A stretch of DNA of 64,000 nt, taken from assembly GCF_916618955.1 (NCBI RefSeq), contig NZ_OU745390.1:4216001-4280000 (forward strand). Reading direction: 5' to 3'. This document shows, one piece after another, positions 34,956 through 44,206 of the stretch (its first letter is position 1; each line of letters opens with the position of its first letter). The position numbers were made by a program, and so were the translations under genes. The DNA comes from Pseudomonas sp. Marseille-Q3773. GTDB lineage: Bacteria; Pseudomonadota; Gammaproteobacteria; Pseudomonadales; Pseudomonadaceae. Under the pieces are notes generated by a model. It ran no database searches, was not told where the DNA came from, and saw nothing but the letters and a program-made list of their open reading frames with translations.

Positions 34956-35585
34956 TTACTTACCCGCAGTCAGTGCGTTGTAGCTGGTAATCAGGTTGCG
35001 GTAGTCGGGGATGTGGTTGGAGCACAGCGCCGCCAGGCCTTCGATGTCGTTGCGCCAGTCGCGGTGCAGTTCACAGGCCACGCCGAACCAGGTCATCAGT
35101 TGCGCACCGGCCTGGCTCATGCGGTCGTGGGCAGCGTCGCGGGTCATGGCGTTGAAGGTGCCGGAAGCATCGGTCACCACGAATACGTCGAACTCTTCTT
35201 CCAGGGCGGACAGTGCCGGGAAGGCTACACAGACCTCGGTCACCACGCCGGCGATGATCAGCTGCTTCTTGCCGGTGGCCTTCACTGCCTTGACGAAATC
35301 TTCGTTGTCCCAGGCATTGATCTGGCCTGGGCGGGCAATGTACGGGGCGTCCGGGAACAGCGCTTTCAGCTCGGGAACCAGCGGGCCGTTCGGGCCTTGC
35401 TCGAAGCTGGTGGTGAGGATGGTCGGCAGGTTGAAGAACTTGGCCAGGTCGGCCAGGGCCAGCACGTTGTTCTTGAACGCGTCCGGCTCGATGTCGCGCA
35501 CCAGCGACAGCAGGCCAGCCTGATGGTCGACCAGCAAGACAGCGGCGTCGTCTTTGTTCAGGCGGTTGTAGGTGAATTTGCTCAT
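34956..35585 (-). CDS. ycaC: YcaC isochorismatase-fold hydrolase, paralog 2
   Basis: A 209-residue cysteine hydrolase very close to E. coli YcaC. D20 (VLLLV-D-HQAG region), R85 within IARPGQ and nucleophile C119 (GVVTEVCVAFP) mark the active site; YcaC crystal structures place a Cys-Asp pair here but the substrate is unknown. It is almost identical to the copy at 45746-46375, differing at one internal Ser/Ala and the last few residues. It stands alone between a strong terminator and a divergent LysR gene with a shared dyad operator, so autoregulated LysR control is likely. Confidence 0.93.
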   Translation of the reverse strand: MSKFTYNRLNKDDAAVLLVDHQAGLLSLVRDIEPDAFKNNVLALADLAKFFNLPTILTTSFEQGPNGPLVPELKALFPDAPYIARPGQINAWDNEDFVKAVKATGKKQLIIAGVVTEVCVAFPALSALEEEFDVFVVTDASGTFNAMTRDAAHDRMSQAGAQLMTWFGVACELHRDWRNDIEGLAALCSNHIPDYRNLITSYNALTAGK

Positions 35586-35740
35586 GGTCTGTGCTCCTAA
35601 GGGTTATGAAATTTTCAGCATTCGGGGGTGTTTCGCGTTGATGAGCACAGATTAAAATCATCACCTTTGCGGCGGTAGCTAGCAGAATTTGGCTTTAGCG
35701 TTCTGTTTTATGAACGATAGATTTGCAGGGGCTGTACCGG
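34978..35740 (-). repeat. Duplicated ycaC segment, copy A
   Basis: This segment matches 45768-46530 closely over the gene and more loosely through its promoter and the start of a REPIN. The match begins within the last codons of ycaC. See copy B for comparison. Confidence 0.85.
35696..35719. promoter_or_regulatory. Putative LysR operator upstream of ycaC paralog 2
   Basis: TAGCGTTC-TGTTTTAT-GAACGATA is a dyad (TA.CGTTC / GAACG.TA) with the size of a LysR-type site. The same site with a single central change occurs upstream of the other near-identical ycaC copy, while nearby non-coding bases diverge more. Confidence 0.55.
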
Positions 35741-35838
35741 CCTCTTCGCGGGTAAACCCGCTCCCACAAGGATGGCGCAGGGCTTGAGCACTGTGCAGCA
35801 CCTGTGGGAGCGGGTTTACCCGCGAAAGGCCCGGCACA
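35737..35838. repeat. REPIN (inverted REP pair)
   Basis: Two P. putida REPs face each other: CCGGCCTCTTCGCGGGTAAACCCGCTCCCACA and its inverse ending GCGGGTTTACCCGCGAAAGGCCCGG, about 33 bases apart. It sits between divergent ycaC and a LysR gene. Confidence 0.88.
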
Positions 35839-35865
35839 GGCAACCAAGTACCCGGAGACCGATCA

Positions 35866-36777
35866 TTGGAAGACCTTAACTCCCTCTACTACTTCACCCA
35901 GGTAGTCGAGCACGGCGGTTTCGCCCCGGCCGGGCGGGCGCTGGACATGCCCAAGTCAAAACTCAGCCGGCGCATCGCCGACCTTGAAGACCGCCTGGGC
36001 GTACGCCTGCTGCACCGCACCAGCCGCCATTGTTCACTCACCGAGATCGGCCAGGCCTACTACAACCGCTGCCTGGCCATGCGCGTGGAAGCCGAGGGCG
36101 CGGCGGAGATCATCGAGCGCAACCGCAGCGAACCGCGCGGCCTGGTACGCATCAGCTGCCCGACTACCCTGCTCAACTCCTGGGTCGGGCCGATGCTGAC
36201 CCGCTACATGCTCAAGTACCCCCAGGTGGAACTGTTCATCGAGAGCACCAACCGCCGCGTCGACCTGCTGCACGAAGGTTTCGACGTCGCTCTGCGGGTG
36301 CGCTTCCCGCCACTGGAAAACACCGACATGGTGATGAAGGTACTGAGCAACAGTACCCAGTGCCTGGTCGGCCAGCCGCAATATCTGGAGCGGCTGCCCA
36401 AAGGCTTCGACCCGCAACTGCTCGGCACGCTGCCCAGCCTGCACTGGGGCAGCGCCCAACGCGAATACCACTGGCAGTTGTTCCAGGGCGAGGACACCAG
36501 CCACAGCATTGTCATCCCGCATACGCCACGCATGGTCACCGACGACCTGTTCGCCCTGCGTCATTTCGTGGTCGCTGGTGTGGGCATCGCGCACCTGCCG
36601 CGGGTGGCAGTGCGCGAGGACCTGGCGTCAGGGCGGCTGGTGGAGCTGTTGCCGGGTTGGCACCCGCGCTGCGGCATCGTGCATGCGATCTTCCCGTCGC
36701 GGCGCGGTTTGCTGCCCTCGGTACGGGCACTGATCGATCACCTGGCCGAAGAGTTCGCCATCAGCGACATGGCCTGA
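35866..36777 (+). CDS. LysR-family transcriptional regulator
   Basis: A 303-residue LysR regulator starting at TTG (35866), which follows a GGAG ribosome-binding site by eight bases. The N-terminal winged helix has LYYFTQVVEHGGFAPAGRALDM, KSKLSRRIADLEDRLGVRLLHRT and the CrgA/AaeR-like FSLTEIGQAYY pattern. The effector domain covers about 90-295. Divergent from ycaC paralog 2 and next to the dyad site described there, so it is the best candidate regulator for both near-identical ycaC copies. Its 3' end overlaps the convergent MFS gene by 40 bases. Confidence 0.88.
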   Translation: MEDLNSLYYFTQVVEHGGFAPAGRALDMPKSKLSRRIADLEDRLGVRLLHRTSRHCSLTEIGQAYYNRCLAMRVEAEGAAEIIERNRSEPRGLVRISCPTTLLNSWVGPMLTRYMLKYPQVELFIESTNRRVDLLHEGFDVALRVRFPPLENTDMVMKVLSNSTQCLVGQPQYLERLPKGFDPQLLGTLPSLHWGSAQREYHWQLFQGEDTSHSIVIPHTPRMVTDDLFALRHFVVAGVGIAHLPRVAVREDLASGRLVELLPGWHPRCGIVHAIFPSRRGLLPSVRALIDHLAEEFAISDMA

Positions 36778-37937
36778 TTGTCGCTGGCCAGCATGTCCAC
36801 CAGCAGCGCCAGCACCACGGCACCGGCCGCCACGGCGAACAGCACGCCGTAGTGGCCACCGCTGGCGGCGAACAGCGCCGAATAGGCGTAGCCGGCAATG
36901 GCCTGGAAGCTGGCGAAGGACACCGTAGCACGGCTCCAGGTAGCATTCTGTCGGGCATGCCCCGGCACCAGTTGATGGACCCGCGCCAGCGCCAGCGGCA
37001 CGATGCCGGGCGGGAACGAGCCGATCAGCAGCGCTGCGGCCCCCAGCAGGCGCAGGTCGTGGCTACCCAGCAGCACAGCCAGGGCAGCCAGTTGTGCCAG
37101 CAACACCCAGCGGATGCCGGCACGCGCCCCCAGATGGTCAGCCAGCAACCCGTAGAGCACCGGGCCGGCGATAGCCCCCAGGCCATACAACCCCCAGATC
37201 ATTGCGCCGGCATGAGTGCCTGCGCCCAGCCCACGACTGACGTAGTCCACCAGGAACATCATCGGCGCCACCAACGCGGTGGCCATCAGCGCGTATTGCC
37301 CGAACAGTACCAGCACCGCCGGTGAAACTGCAGCCGGGCCCGGCGCATGGCCGCCCTGTTGATGCTCCTGCTCGGCCGGCCACCCGCCCCAGCTGCTGAG
37401 GCTCAACAGCAGTGACAACGCGGCCAGCCCGAACCAGGTTTCCTGCAGCCCTTGGCCAAGCAGCCACGGTACCAGGCTGGCAGCACCGGCGATGCCCAGG
37501 CCAATGCCAAGGAAGATCGCGCCGCTGGCCAGGCCCCGCCGCGCGGTAGCGACATGTGGCAGGATCGCGCTGGCCGCCAGCACCATGATCACCCCGCCGG
37601 CAACGCCCGAAAGCAGGCGCCAGGCAAAGAACCAGGCAACCGACAGCGGCCAGGCACAGGCCAGGAATGCCAGGCTGACCAGCACCATCATGCCGCGCAA
37701 TACCGCTGCGCTCGACCAGCGCCTTGCCAGCGGCCTGCCGGCCAGGGCGCCGACCAGGTAGCCGGCGAGGTTGGCCGCGCCCAGGTAGACCACCGCCGAG
37801 CTCGCGAACCAGTGCGCCTCGATCAGCGCCGGCACCAGCGGTGTATAGGCAAACCGCGCCAGGCCGATACCGACCAGGCTGGCACACAGCCCGGCCCAGA
37901 TCGGCAGCCAGGGCGCGCGTTGAGTTTCTGCAGTCAT
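36738..37937 (-). CDS. YbfB/YjiJ-family MFS transporter
   Basis: A 399-residue major facilitator with twelve membrane helices and no long loops. The N-terminus WLPIWAGLCASLVGIGLARFAYTPLVPALIEA is the YbfB/YjiJ (MFS_4) family signature. Substrates for the family are not well defined. The start at 37937 follows GGGAAG; an extension to 38195 overlaps the next gene's leader and lacks similarity. It diverges from the LysR gene at 38064, the likely regulator, and converges on the LysR gene before it with a 40-base overlap. Confidence 0.87.
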   Translation of the reverse strand: MTAETQRAPWLPIWAGLCASLVGIGLARFAYTPLVPALIEAHWFASSAVVYLGAANLAGYLVGALAGRPLARRWSSAAVLRGMMVLVSLAFLACAWPLSVAWFFAWRLLSGVAGGVIMVLAASAILPHVATARRGLASGAIFLGIGLGIAGAASLVPWLLGQGLQETWFGLAALSLLLSLSSWGGWPAEQEHQQGGHAPGPAAVSPAVLVLFGQYALMATALVAPMMFLVDYVSRGLGAGTHAGAMIWGLYGLGAIAGPVLYGLLADHLGARAGIRWVLLAQLAALAVLLGSHDLRLLGAAALLIGSFPPGIVPLALARVHQLVPGHARQNATWSRATVSFASFQAIAGYAYSALFAASGGHYGVLFAVAAGAVVLALLVDMLASDNQAMSLMANSSAR

Positions 37938-38063
37938 GTTCTTCCCTTGCACCAGGCAGCGCTTGTTGATGGCGATGGGAAAAGCATAAAGTCGCCAGGC
38001 GATGAAATATCGCAGCGATTTCTCATTGCAGGCATGCATTTTTGCATCACAGAGGACAACCTG

Positions 38064-38921
38064 ATGAACTGGGACGACACCCGTGTCTTTCTCGCCCTGT
38101 GCCGGGAGCGGACGCTGCGCGGCGCAGCCCGCAGCCTGGGTGTCGACCAGGCGACGGTCGGCCGCCGCCTTGCTTCGCTGGAACAAGCGCTGCACGCCAC
38201 GCTGTTCCTGCGTGCGGCCAGTGGCTATACGCTGACCCCCGCTGGCGAAACGGCGATGCGCGCAGCCGTCGAGATGGAAGCTGCCGCCGCCGGCCTGCAG
38301 CGGCAGGTACTCGGCCTCGACGACCGCCTTGGCGGCGTGGTCCGGGTCACCACTACCGACTCCTTCGCCCTGGACTTCATCATTCCCGCGGTTGCCCGGC
38401 TACGCATGGAACATCCCGGAATAGAGGTGCAGCTGCAGGCTTCCACGCAAATGCTCAACCTCAGCCAGCGCGAAGCGGATATTGCCGTGCGCACGCAAAA
38501 ACCGGACAACCCGGAGCTGGTGGTGCGCCGGCTGGCACGCTGGCAGAGTGGCCTGTTCGCTTCACGGGATTATCTGCAGCGCTTTGGCGAACCCGCGCCG
38601 GGCAGCAGGTTTGCCGGGCATGAGCTGGTGGTCTACCAACCTTATCTGGACAGCGGCAAGGAGGTGATGCTGGCTGGTGAGCCGATCGCACGCGGGCGCA
38701 TTGCCATGACCTGCACCTCAGGGTTGATGGTGCGGCGGGCACTGGCCAGCGGGCTCGGGTTGGGCGAGTTGCCGGTGCCGCTGGGTGAGCGGGATGGGTT
38801 GCAACAGGTGTGGGCGCACGGCAAGCCTTATGACATCTGGCTGGTGACCCATCAGGACGTGCGGCGTACCGCCCGTGTACGGGCGGTGATCGAAGCGATT
38901 GTGCAGGCGTTCGCTGACTAG
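38064..38921 (+). CDS. LysR-family transcriptional regulator
   Basis: A 285-residue LysR protein. The winged helix carries DTRVFLALCRERTLRGAARSLGVDQATVGRRLASLE, which resembles the short-form family with TVGRR in the recognition helix. The effector domain follows with VRVTTTDSFALDFIIPAVARL. Start MNWDDTRVF at 38064 is chosen; an ATG ten codons earlier is also in frame. It is divergent from the YbfB-type MFS gene, so it probably controls that transporter. The effector is unknown. Confidence 0.88.
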   Translation: MNWDDTRVFLALCRERTLRGAARSLGVDQATVGRRLASLEQALHATLFLRAASGYTLTPAGETAMRAAVEMEAAAAGLQRQVLGLDDRLGGVVRVTTTDSFALDFIIPAVARLRMEHPGIEVQLQASTQMLNLSQREADIAVRTQKPDNPELVVRRLARWQSGLFASRDYLQRFGEPAPGSRFAGHELVVYQPYLDSGKEVMLAGEPIARGRIAMTCTSGLMVRRALASGLGLGELPVPLGERDGLQQVWAHGKPYDIWLVTHQDVRRTARVRAVIEAIVQAFAD

Positions 38922-39004
38922 CCCACCTGCCCTCCAGCACACCCTTACAAGACCCCTGGCCTATCCTTCATCCATAGTCCCGGATCATCCCCGCTGGAGC
39001 CCCC

Positions 39005-40267
39005 ATGATCCGCGCAAACCCCGGACCAGGCCGCGCCCTGCTCGCCACCCTTGCCCTCTGCCCACTGCTCAGCCAGGCCGACGAAGCTGGCTGGTCGCTG
39101 CTCAGCCGCAACTACTTCCTGCACAGCGACTTCCGCTCGCCCTCCGGTAGCGGCCAGAACTACCGCCAGGAATGGGCCCAGGGCTTCATCGGCGACATCC
39201 GTTCCGGTTTCACCGAAGGCACGCTCGGCGTCGGTATCGATGCCCACGGTTTTCTCGGCTTCAAGCTCGACGGCGGTCGCGGCCATGCCGGTACCGGCCT
39301 GCTGCCGCGCGACAGTGATGGCCGCGCCGAGTCCGGCTACTCCAGTGCCGGCGCTGCACTCAAGCTGCGCCTGGGCGACACCCAGCTGCGCTACGGCGAG
39401 ATGACCGTGGAAACCCCGGTGTTCGATACCGCCGACAAACGCCTGCACCCGGAATATGCCACCGGCTGGTTGCTGGAGAACCGCAGCCTGCCCGACTGGC
39501 GCCTGCAAGCCGGGCGCTTCACTGCCTTCAACAACCAGGACAACAGCGCTAGCCATGATGATTTCAGCGGCTACGGCGCCAGCACCGCCAACCACGCCAT
39601 CAGCCTGGCCGGCGCCACCTTCGCGCCCCCAGGCCCATTTGGCGCTGCGCTGTACGCCGGGCAGTTGCAGGACACCTGGCGCCAGGCCTATCTCAACCTG
39701 AACCTTGCCGAGGGCAACTGGCGCCTGGACGGTAACCTGTACAAGACCCGCGACACCGGCAACGCCAGCGCCGGGGCGATCGACACCCTCGCCTACAGCT
39801 TGCTGGCCAGGTACAGCTTCGGTGCCCAGGCGCTGAGCCTGGGCTATCAGAAGGTCGAAGGCGACACCCCGTTCGACTTCGTCGGTGGCGACTCCATCTA
39901 CCTGGCCAACTCGATCAAGTACGCCGACTTCAACGGCCCCGGCGAGCGCTCCTGGCAAATCCGCCATGACCTCGATTTCGCCACCCTCGGTGTGCCCGGC
40001 CTGAGCCTGATGGGCCGCTACGTCAGCGGCCGCGGCATCGACGGCAGCCACGCCCCGGCACGCGGCGCCTACGTCGGCCAGTATGGCCAGGGCGGCAAGC
40101 ACTGGGAGCGCGACATCGACCTGAAATACGTGGTGCAGTCGGGCGCCGCCAGGGACTTGAGCCTGTCGCTCTCCCATGTCAGCCACCGCGCCAACCAGGC
40201 CCAGGCCGGCGATGACATCGATCGCCTCTACCTGATCATCGAATACCCACTCAAAGGCAGCTTCTGA
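39005..40267 (+). CDS. OprD-family outer membrane porin
   Basis: A 420-residue OprD-family porin. A signal peptide (about 1-25, ending SQA-DEAG) precedes an 18-strand barrel pattern, with the family landmarks LLSRNYFLHSDFRS, EWAQGFIGDIRSGFTEGTLGVGIDA, LEVGDTQLRYGEM-like and a C-terminal aromatic residue in YPLKGSF. OprD porins pass amino acids, peptides or aromatic acids. An MFS gene starts two bases after its stop, so porin and inner-membrane transporter are likely expressed together. Confidence 0.92.
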   Translation: MIRANPGPGRALLATLALCPLLSQADEAGWSLLSRNYFLHSDFRSPSGSGQNYRQEWAQGFIGDIRSGFTEGTLGVGIDAHGFLGFKLDGGRGHAGTGLLPRDSDGRAESGYSSAGAALKLRLGDTQLRYGEMTVETPVFDTADKRLHPEYATGWLLENRSLPDWRLQAGRFTAFNNQDNSASHDDFSGYGASTANHAISLAGATFAPPGPFGAALYAGQLQDTWRQAYLNLNLAEGNWRLDGNLYKTRDTGNASAGAIDTLAYSLLARYSFGAQALSLGYQKVEGDTPFDFVGGDSIYLANSIKYADFNGPGERSWQIRHDLDFATLGVPGLSLMGRYVSGRGIDGSHAPARGAYVGQYGQGGKHWERDIDLKYVVQSGAARDLSLSLSHVSHRANQAQAGDDIDRLYLIIEYPLKGSF

Positions 40268-40268
40268 C

Positions 40269-41867
40269 ATGAGCACATCCCCTTCAGGCGCCTGGAGCCC
40301 GTTGCGCAACACCACCTTCCGCATGCTGTGGCTCGCCACCATTGCCTCCAACATCGGCACCTGGATGCACGAGGTAGGCGCCGGCTGGCTGATGACCACG
40401 CTGTCGGCCAGCCCGCTGCACGTGGCGCTGATCCAGGTGGCCGGCTCGCTGCCGATGTTCTTCCTGGCCCTGCCGGCCGGCGCCGCGGCGGATATCGTCG
40501 ACAAGCGCCGCTACCTGTTGCTGGTGCAACTGTGGATGGCCGGCGTGGCCGCTGTACTGGCGGCCCTGACCTTGCTCGGGCTGATGAACGTCACCTTGCT
40601 GCTGGTACTGACCCTGGCGCTGGGCATCGGTACGGCACTGATGATGCCGGCGTGGAGCGCGCTGACGCCGGAGCTGGTGGGCAAGCAGGACCTGGCCAAC
40701 GCAGTGGCGCTTTCCAGTGTCGGCATCAATGTGTCCCGTGCCATCGGCCCGGCATTGGCAGGGGTAGTGGTGAGCATGGTCGGCCCGTGGCTGACCTTTG
40801 CCTTGAATGCCATCTCGTTCGCTGGCGTGATCCTGGTGTTGTTGCTGTGGAAACGCGAAGTGAAGGAGCCACTGCTGCCGGCCGAGCGCTTCGTTGGCGC
40901 CATGCGTACCGGCTTGCGTTTCGCCCGCAGTGCCAAACCGTTGCAGGCGGTGATGCTGCGCGCGCTGGCGTTCTTTTTCTGCGCCAGTGCCGGTACTTCG
41001 CTGCTGCCGCTGATCGTGCGTGGCGAGATGCGCGGCAGCGCAGCAGATTTCGGCCTGCTGCTGGCCGCCATCGGTATTGGCGCAGTGGCTGGCGCCACCT
41101 TGCTGCCACGCCTGCGCGAACGCATCAGTCGCGACCGCCTGGTGATGCTGGCCAGCCTGCTGTATGCCCTGTTCCTGTTGGCCTTGGCGCTGGTGCGTAA
41201 CTTTTATGTGCTATTGCCGGCGATGCTGCTCAGCGGCGCGGCGTGGATCGCAGTGCTGTCCAACCTACAAGTGGCGGCGCAGACCTCGGTGCCGGCCTGG
41301 GTGCGGGCGCGCGCGTTGTCGGTGTACATCCTGATCTTCTTCGGTGCCATGGCCGCTGGCGGGCTGCTGTGGGGCACGCTGGCCAGTCATGCATCGATCA
41401 CCCTGAGCTTGCTGCTGGCCGCAGGCGGGCTGGCTTTCGGCACCTTGCTGACCTGCAGGGTGACGCTGCCGGAAACCGAAGCCGAAGAGCTGACCCCGTC
41501 GCTGCACTGGCCGGTGCCGGTGCTGAGCGATGAGCTGGACCAGGACAACGGGCCAGTGATGGTCACCGTCGAGTACCACATCGAACCGGCCAAGGCCGCC
41601 GCCTTCCAGCGGGCCGCGCGGGAGCTGGAGGCGATGCGCAAGCGCAATGGCGCATTGTCGTGGGGGTTGATGCGCGACAGTGCCGATCCGGCAGTGTGGC
41701 TGGAGTTCTTTTTTGAAGAGTCGTGGCTGGAGCATTTGCGGCACCACCACCGGGTGACCCGGGGTGAGCTGAAGATCGAGGCCCGAGTGCGGATGTTGCA
41801 GACCGATGGGGTGGAAGTGAAGATCCGGCATCTGTTGGCTGGAGGTGAGCACAAGGCTCACCATTGA
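40269..41867 (+). CDS. MFS_3-type (EntS-like) transporter with C-terminal ABM-like domain
   Basis: A 532-residue major facilitator of the MFS_3 (EntS-like) group. Residues 1-410 form the transporter, beginning WSPLRNTTFRMLWLATIASNIGTWMHEVGAGWLM. The C-terminal ~110 residues (VTVEYHIEPAKAAAFQRAARELEAMRKRNGAL and after) look like an antibiotic-biosynthesis-monooxygenase fold attached to the carrier. It begins two bases after the OprD porin stop and is probably cotranscribed with it. Substrate is unknown. A separate ABM-domain protein is encoded 3 kb downstream. Confidence 0.85.
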   Translation: MSTSPSGAWSPLRNTTFRMLWLATIASNIGTWMHEVGAGWLMTTLSASPLHVALIQVAGSLPMFFLALPAGAAADIVDKRRYLLLVQLWMAGVAAVLAALTLLGLMNVTLLLVLTLALGIGTALMMPAWSALTPELVGKQDLANAVALSSVGINVSRAIGPALAGVVVSMVGPWLTFALNAISFAGVILVLLLWKREVKEPLLPAERFVGAMRTGLRFARSAKPLQAVMLRALAFFFCASAGTSLLPLIVRGEMRGSAADFGLLLAAIGIGAVAGATLLPRLRERISRDRLVMLASLLYALFLLALALVRNFYVLLPAMLLSGAAWIAVLSNLQVAAQTSVPAWVRARALSVYILIFFGAMAAGGLLWGTLASHASITLSLLLAAGGLAFGTLLTCRVTLPETEAEELTPSLHWPVPVLSDELDQDNGPVMVTVEYHIEPAKAAAFQRAARELEAMRKRNGALSWGLMRDSADPAVWLEFFFEESWLEHLRHHHRVTRGELKIEARVRMLQTDGVEVKIRHLLAGGEHKAHH

Positions 41868-41879
41868 TGTTGGCTTTTC

Positions 41880-41982
41880 CGGCCTCTTCGCGGGCTCGCC
41901 CCCTTCCCACAGGGATCGCACAAAGCGTGAGGGCTGTGGTGTACCTGTGGGAGCGGGCAAGCCCGCGAAGGGGCCAGCACTG
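41880..41982. repeat. REPIN (inverted REP pair)
   Basis: The left REP has the core TTCGCGGGCTCGCCCCCTTCCCACAGG (one stem change) and the right is its inverse, CCTGTGGGAGCGGGCAAGCCCGCGAAGGGGCC. Left and right differ in stem tip, unlike the matched pairs elsewhere. Confidence 0.85.
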
Positions 41983-41989
41983 AAGGAAC

Positions 41990-42020
41990 AAAAAAAGGGG
42001 CCAGATACTGGCCCCTTCTT
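41990..42020. terminator. Terminator of the amidohydrolase gene
   Basis: A-run, then AAGGGGCCAG / CTGGCCCCTT around ATA. On the minus strand it is followed by at least six T, fitting the gene that ends at 42035. Confidence 0.82.
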
Positions 42021-42034
42021 CACATCCGCTCAGC

Positions 42035-44008
42035 TTAGAAAGCGAAGCACGAACAACCCAACGCCCCCCAGAAACCCTGGAAGTCATTCACCGGCACATT
42101 CGAATGCCGCGCCTTCTCATGGCTGTGCGCATGCACCCCGCAAGGCCCGACGCACTGGTGCGCCGCTGCCGCCAGCGATGGCGTACCCACGCGCCAGTGA
42201 CCCGGCACCTTGGTCACCGGCGACCACTCCGGCAGCACCGGCACCTGTGGCGGGCCGAGCTTGTCGAACTCGGCCGCAGCGTACACCACCTTGCCATCGA
42301 CCACGGTCAGCACCGACTCGATGCCCTTGATCGCTTCTTCATCGACGCTGAAGAAGTCCAGCGACAATGCCGCCAGGTCGGCCAGCTGGCCCACCTTGAT
42401 CTGCCCCTTCTTGCCCTGCTCGCTGGAGAACCAGGCGCTGCCCTGGGTAAATAGCTGCAATGCAGTGTCGCGGCTGAGGCCTTCAGGGTAAAGCTCCATG
42501 CCACCGACGGTCTTGCCGCTGACCAACCAGTACAACGAGGTCCATGGGTTGTAGCTGGACACGCGGGTGGCGTCGGTACCAGCCCCCACCGGCACGCCCA
42601 TGTCGAGCATGCGCTTGATCGGCGGGGTCTGCTCGGCAGCCTTGGCGCCGTAGCGGTCGACGAAGTATTCACCCTGGAAGGCCATGCGGTCCTGGATGGC
42701 GATACCACCGCCCAGCGCACGCACGCGTTCGATGTTCTGCGGGGTGATGGTTTCGGCGTGGTCGAAGAACCACGGCAGGCCGTTGAACGGAATGTCGCGG
42801 TTGACCTTCTCGAACACGTCGAGCATGCGTGTGATCGATTCGTTGTAGGTGGCGTGCAGGCGGAATGGCCAGCGCTGCTCGACCAGGTGGCGCACCACCG
42901 GCTCCAGCTCTTGCTCCATGGTCTGCGGCAGGTCCGGGCGCGGTTCGAGGAAGTCCTCGAAGTCGGCGGCGGAGAACACCAGCATCTCGCCGGCGCCGTT
43001 GTGGCGCAGGAAGTCGGTGCCGCTGTGCAGTTTGACGCTGGAGGTCCACTTACGGAAGTCGTCCAGCTCTTCCTTGGGCTTCTGGGTGAACAGGTTGTAG
43101 GCGATGCGCACGGTCAACTGGTTGTTGTCGGCGAGCTGCTGGATCACCTGGTAGTCGTCCGGGAAGTTCTGGTAGCCACCACCGGCATCGATGGCGCTGG
43201 TCAGGCCCAGGCGGTTGAGTTCGCGCATGAACTGGCGGGTAGAGTTGACCTGGTACTCCAGCGGCAACTTCGGCCCCTTGGCCAGGGTGGCGTAGAGAAT
43301 CATCGCGTTGGGGCGGGCAATCAGCATGCCGGTCGGGTTGCCGAACTTGTCACGCTGGATCTCGCCACCCGGCGGGTTGGGCGTGTCCTTGCTGTAGCCG
43401 ACAGCCTTGAGCGCAGCGCGGTTGAGCAACGCGCGGTCATACAGGTGCAGCAGGAACACTGGCGTGTCCGGGGCGGCCTGGTTGATTTCTTCCAAGGTGG
43501 GCATGCGTTTTTCGGCGAACTGGAATTCGTTCCAGCCACCGACCACGCGCACCCACTGCGGGGTGGGCGTGCGCGCGGCCTGGTCCTTGAGCATGCGCAG
43601 GGCATCGGCCACCGACGGCACGCCTTCCCAGCGCAGCTCCAGGTTGTAGTTCAGGCCACCACGAATCAGGTGCAGGTGCGAGTCGTTCAGGCCCGGAATG
43701 ACCGTGCGCTGCTTGAGATCGATGATCTGCGTGGAGGCGCCCTTGTGGGCCATGGCCTCGGCGTCGTTGCCCACGGCGATGAAACGGCCATCCTTGATGG
43801 CGACGGCGGTCGCGGTGGGTTTTTCACGATCAACGGTGTGCAGTTTACCGTTGAACAGAATCAGGTCGGCGGTCATGGAACCTCCTTGAGTGGATGCGTA
43901 AGCGGAACCGGTAAAGGGCAATGCGGACCAGAGCGCACCGGCGGCACCGAGCACGCTGCTGGTGGCGAGGAACTGGCGACGGGTCTTGTCGTTGCGGTCC
44001 TGTGACAT
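42035..44008 (-). CDS. Tat-exported amidohydrolase (YtcJ/Amidohydro_3 type)
   Basis: A 657-residue metal-dependent amidohydrolase. A twin-arginine signal, RRQFLATSSVLGAAGALWSA and ending YAS, is at the N-terminus, so the enzyme is exported to the periplasm. The beta-lactam-free metal motif VIPGLNDSHLHLIRGG (D-S-H-x-H) and further His-bearing blocks (PWFFDHAETI, GVPVGAGTDATRVSSYNPW) mark the YtcJ branch. The C-terminus is unusual: cysteines and histidines (HQCVGPCGVHAHSHEKARH, GCSCFAF). The start at 44008 follows GGAGAAG. Substrate unknown. It is the last of a minus-strand run from ycaC paralog 3. Confidence 0.86.
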   Translation of the reverse strand: MSQDRNDKTRRQFLATSSVLGAAGALWSALPFTGSAYASTQGGSMTADLILFNGKLHTVDREKPTATAVAIKDGRFIAVGNDAEAMAHKGASTQIIDLKQRTVIPGLNDSHLHLIRGGLNYNLELRWEGVPSVADALRMLKDQAARTPTPQWVRVVGGWNEFQFAEKRMPTLEEINQAAPDTPVFLLHLYDRALLNRAALKAVGYSKDTPNPPGGEIQRDKFGNPTGMLIARPNAMILYATLAKGPKLPLEYQVNSTRQFMRELNRLGLTSAIDAGGGYQNFPDDYQVIQQLADNNQLTVRIAYNLFTQKPKEELDDFRKWTSSVKLHSGTDFLRHNGAGEMLVFSAADFEDFLEPRPDLPQTMEQELEPVVRHLVEQRWPFRLHATYNESITRMLDVFEKVNRDIPFNGLPWFFDHAETITPQNIERVRALGGGIAIQDRMAFQGEYFVDRYGAKAAEQTPPIKRMLDMGVPVGAGTDATRVSSYNPWTSLYWLVSGKTVGGMELYPEGLSRDTALQLFTQGSAWFSSEQGKKGQIKVGQLADLAALSLDFFSVDEEAIKGIESVLTVVDGKVVYAAAEFDKLGPPQVPVLPEWSPVTKVPGHWRVGTPSLAAAAHQCVGPCGVHAHSHEKARHSNVPVNDFQGFWGALGCSCFAF

Positions 44009-44141
44009 GGTCTTCTCCGTCTGGTGGCGGCGCCGGCAGGCGCAACTGCGGAGCATGCCGGTGAGTGCAGGGCCAGGGCTTGGATGGATGTGCGGTGGGT
44101 TGTAGAAGGTTAGCCCTGTTCAAGCGTTGTGCTGCCTGGGC

Positions 44142-44192
44142 TGGCCTTTTCGCGGGTGCGCCCGCTCCCTCGGAAAGGAGCGGGCGAGCCGG
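44142..44192. repeat. Degenerate REP element
   Basis: CTGGCCTTTTCGCGGGTGCGCCCGCTCCCTCGG followed closely by GGAGCGGGCGAGCCGG, a compressed or fused REP pair between the esterase and amidohydrolase genes. Confidence 0.7.
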
Positions 44193-44206
44193 AATGCTGC
44201 CCGCAA

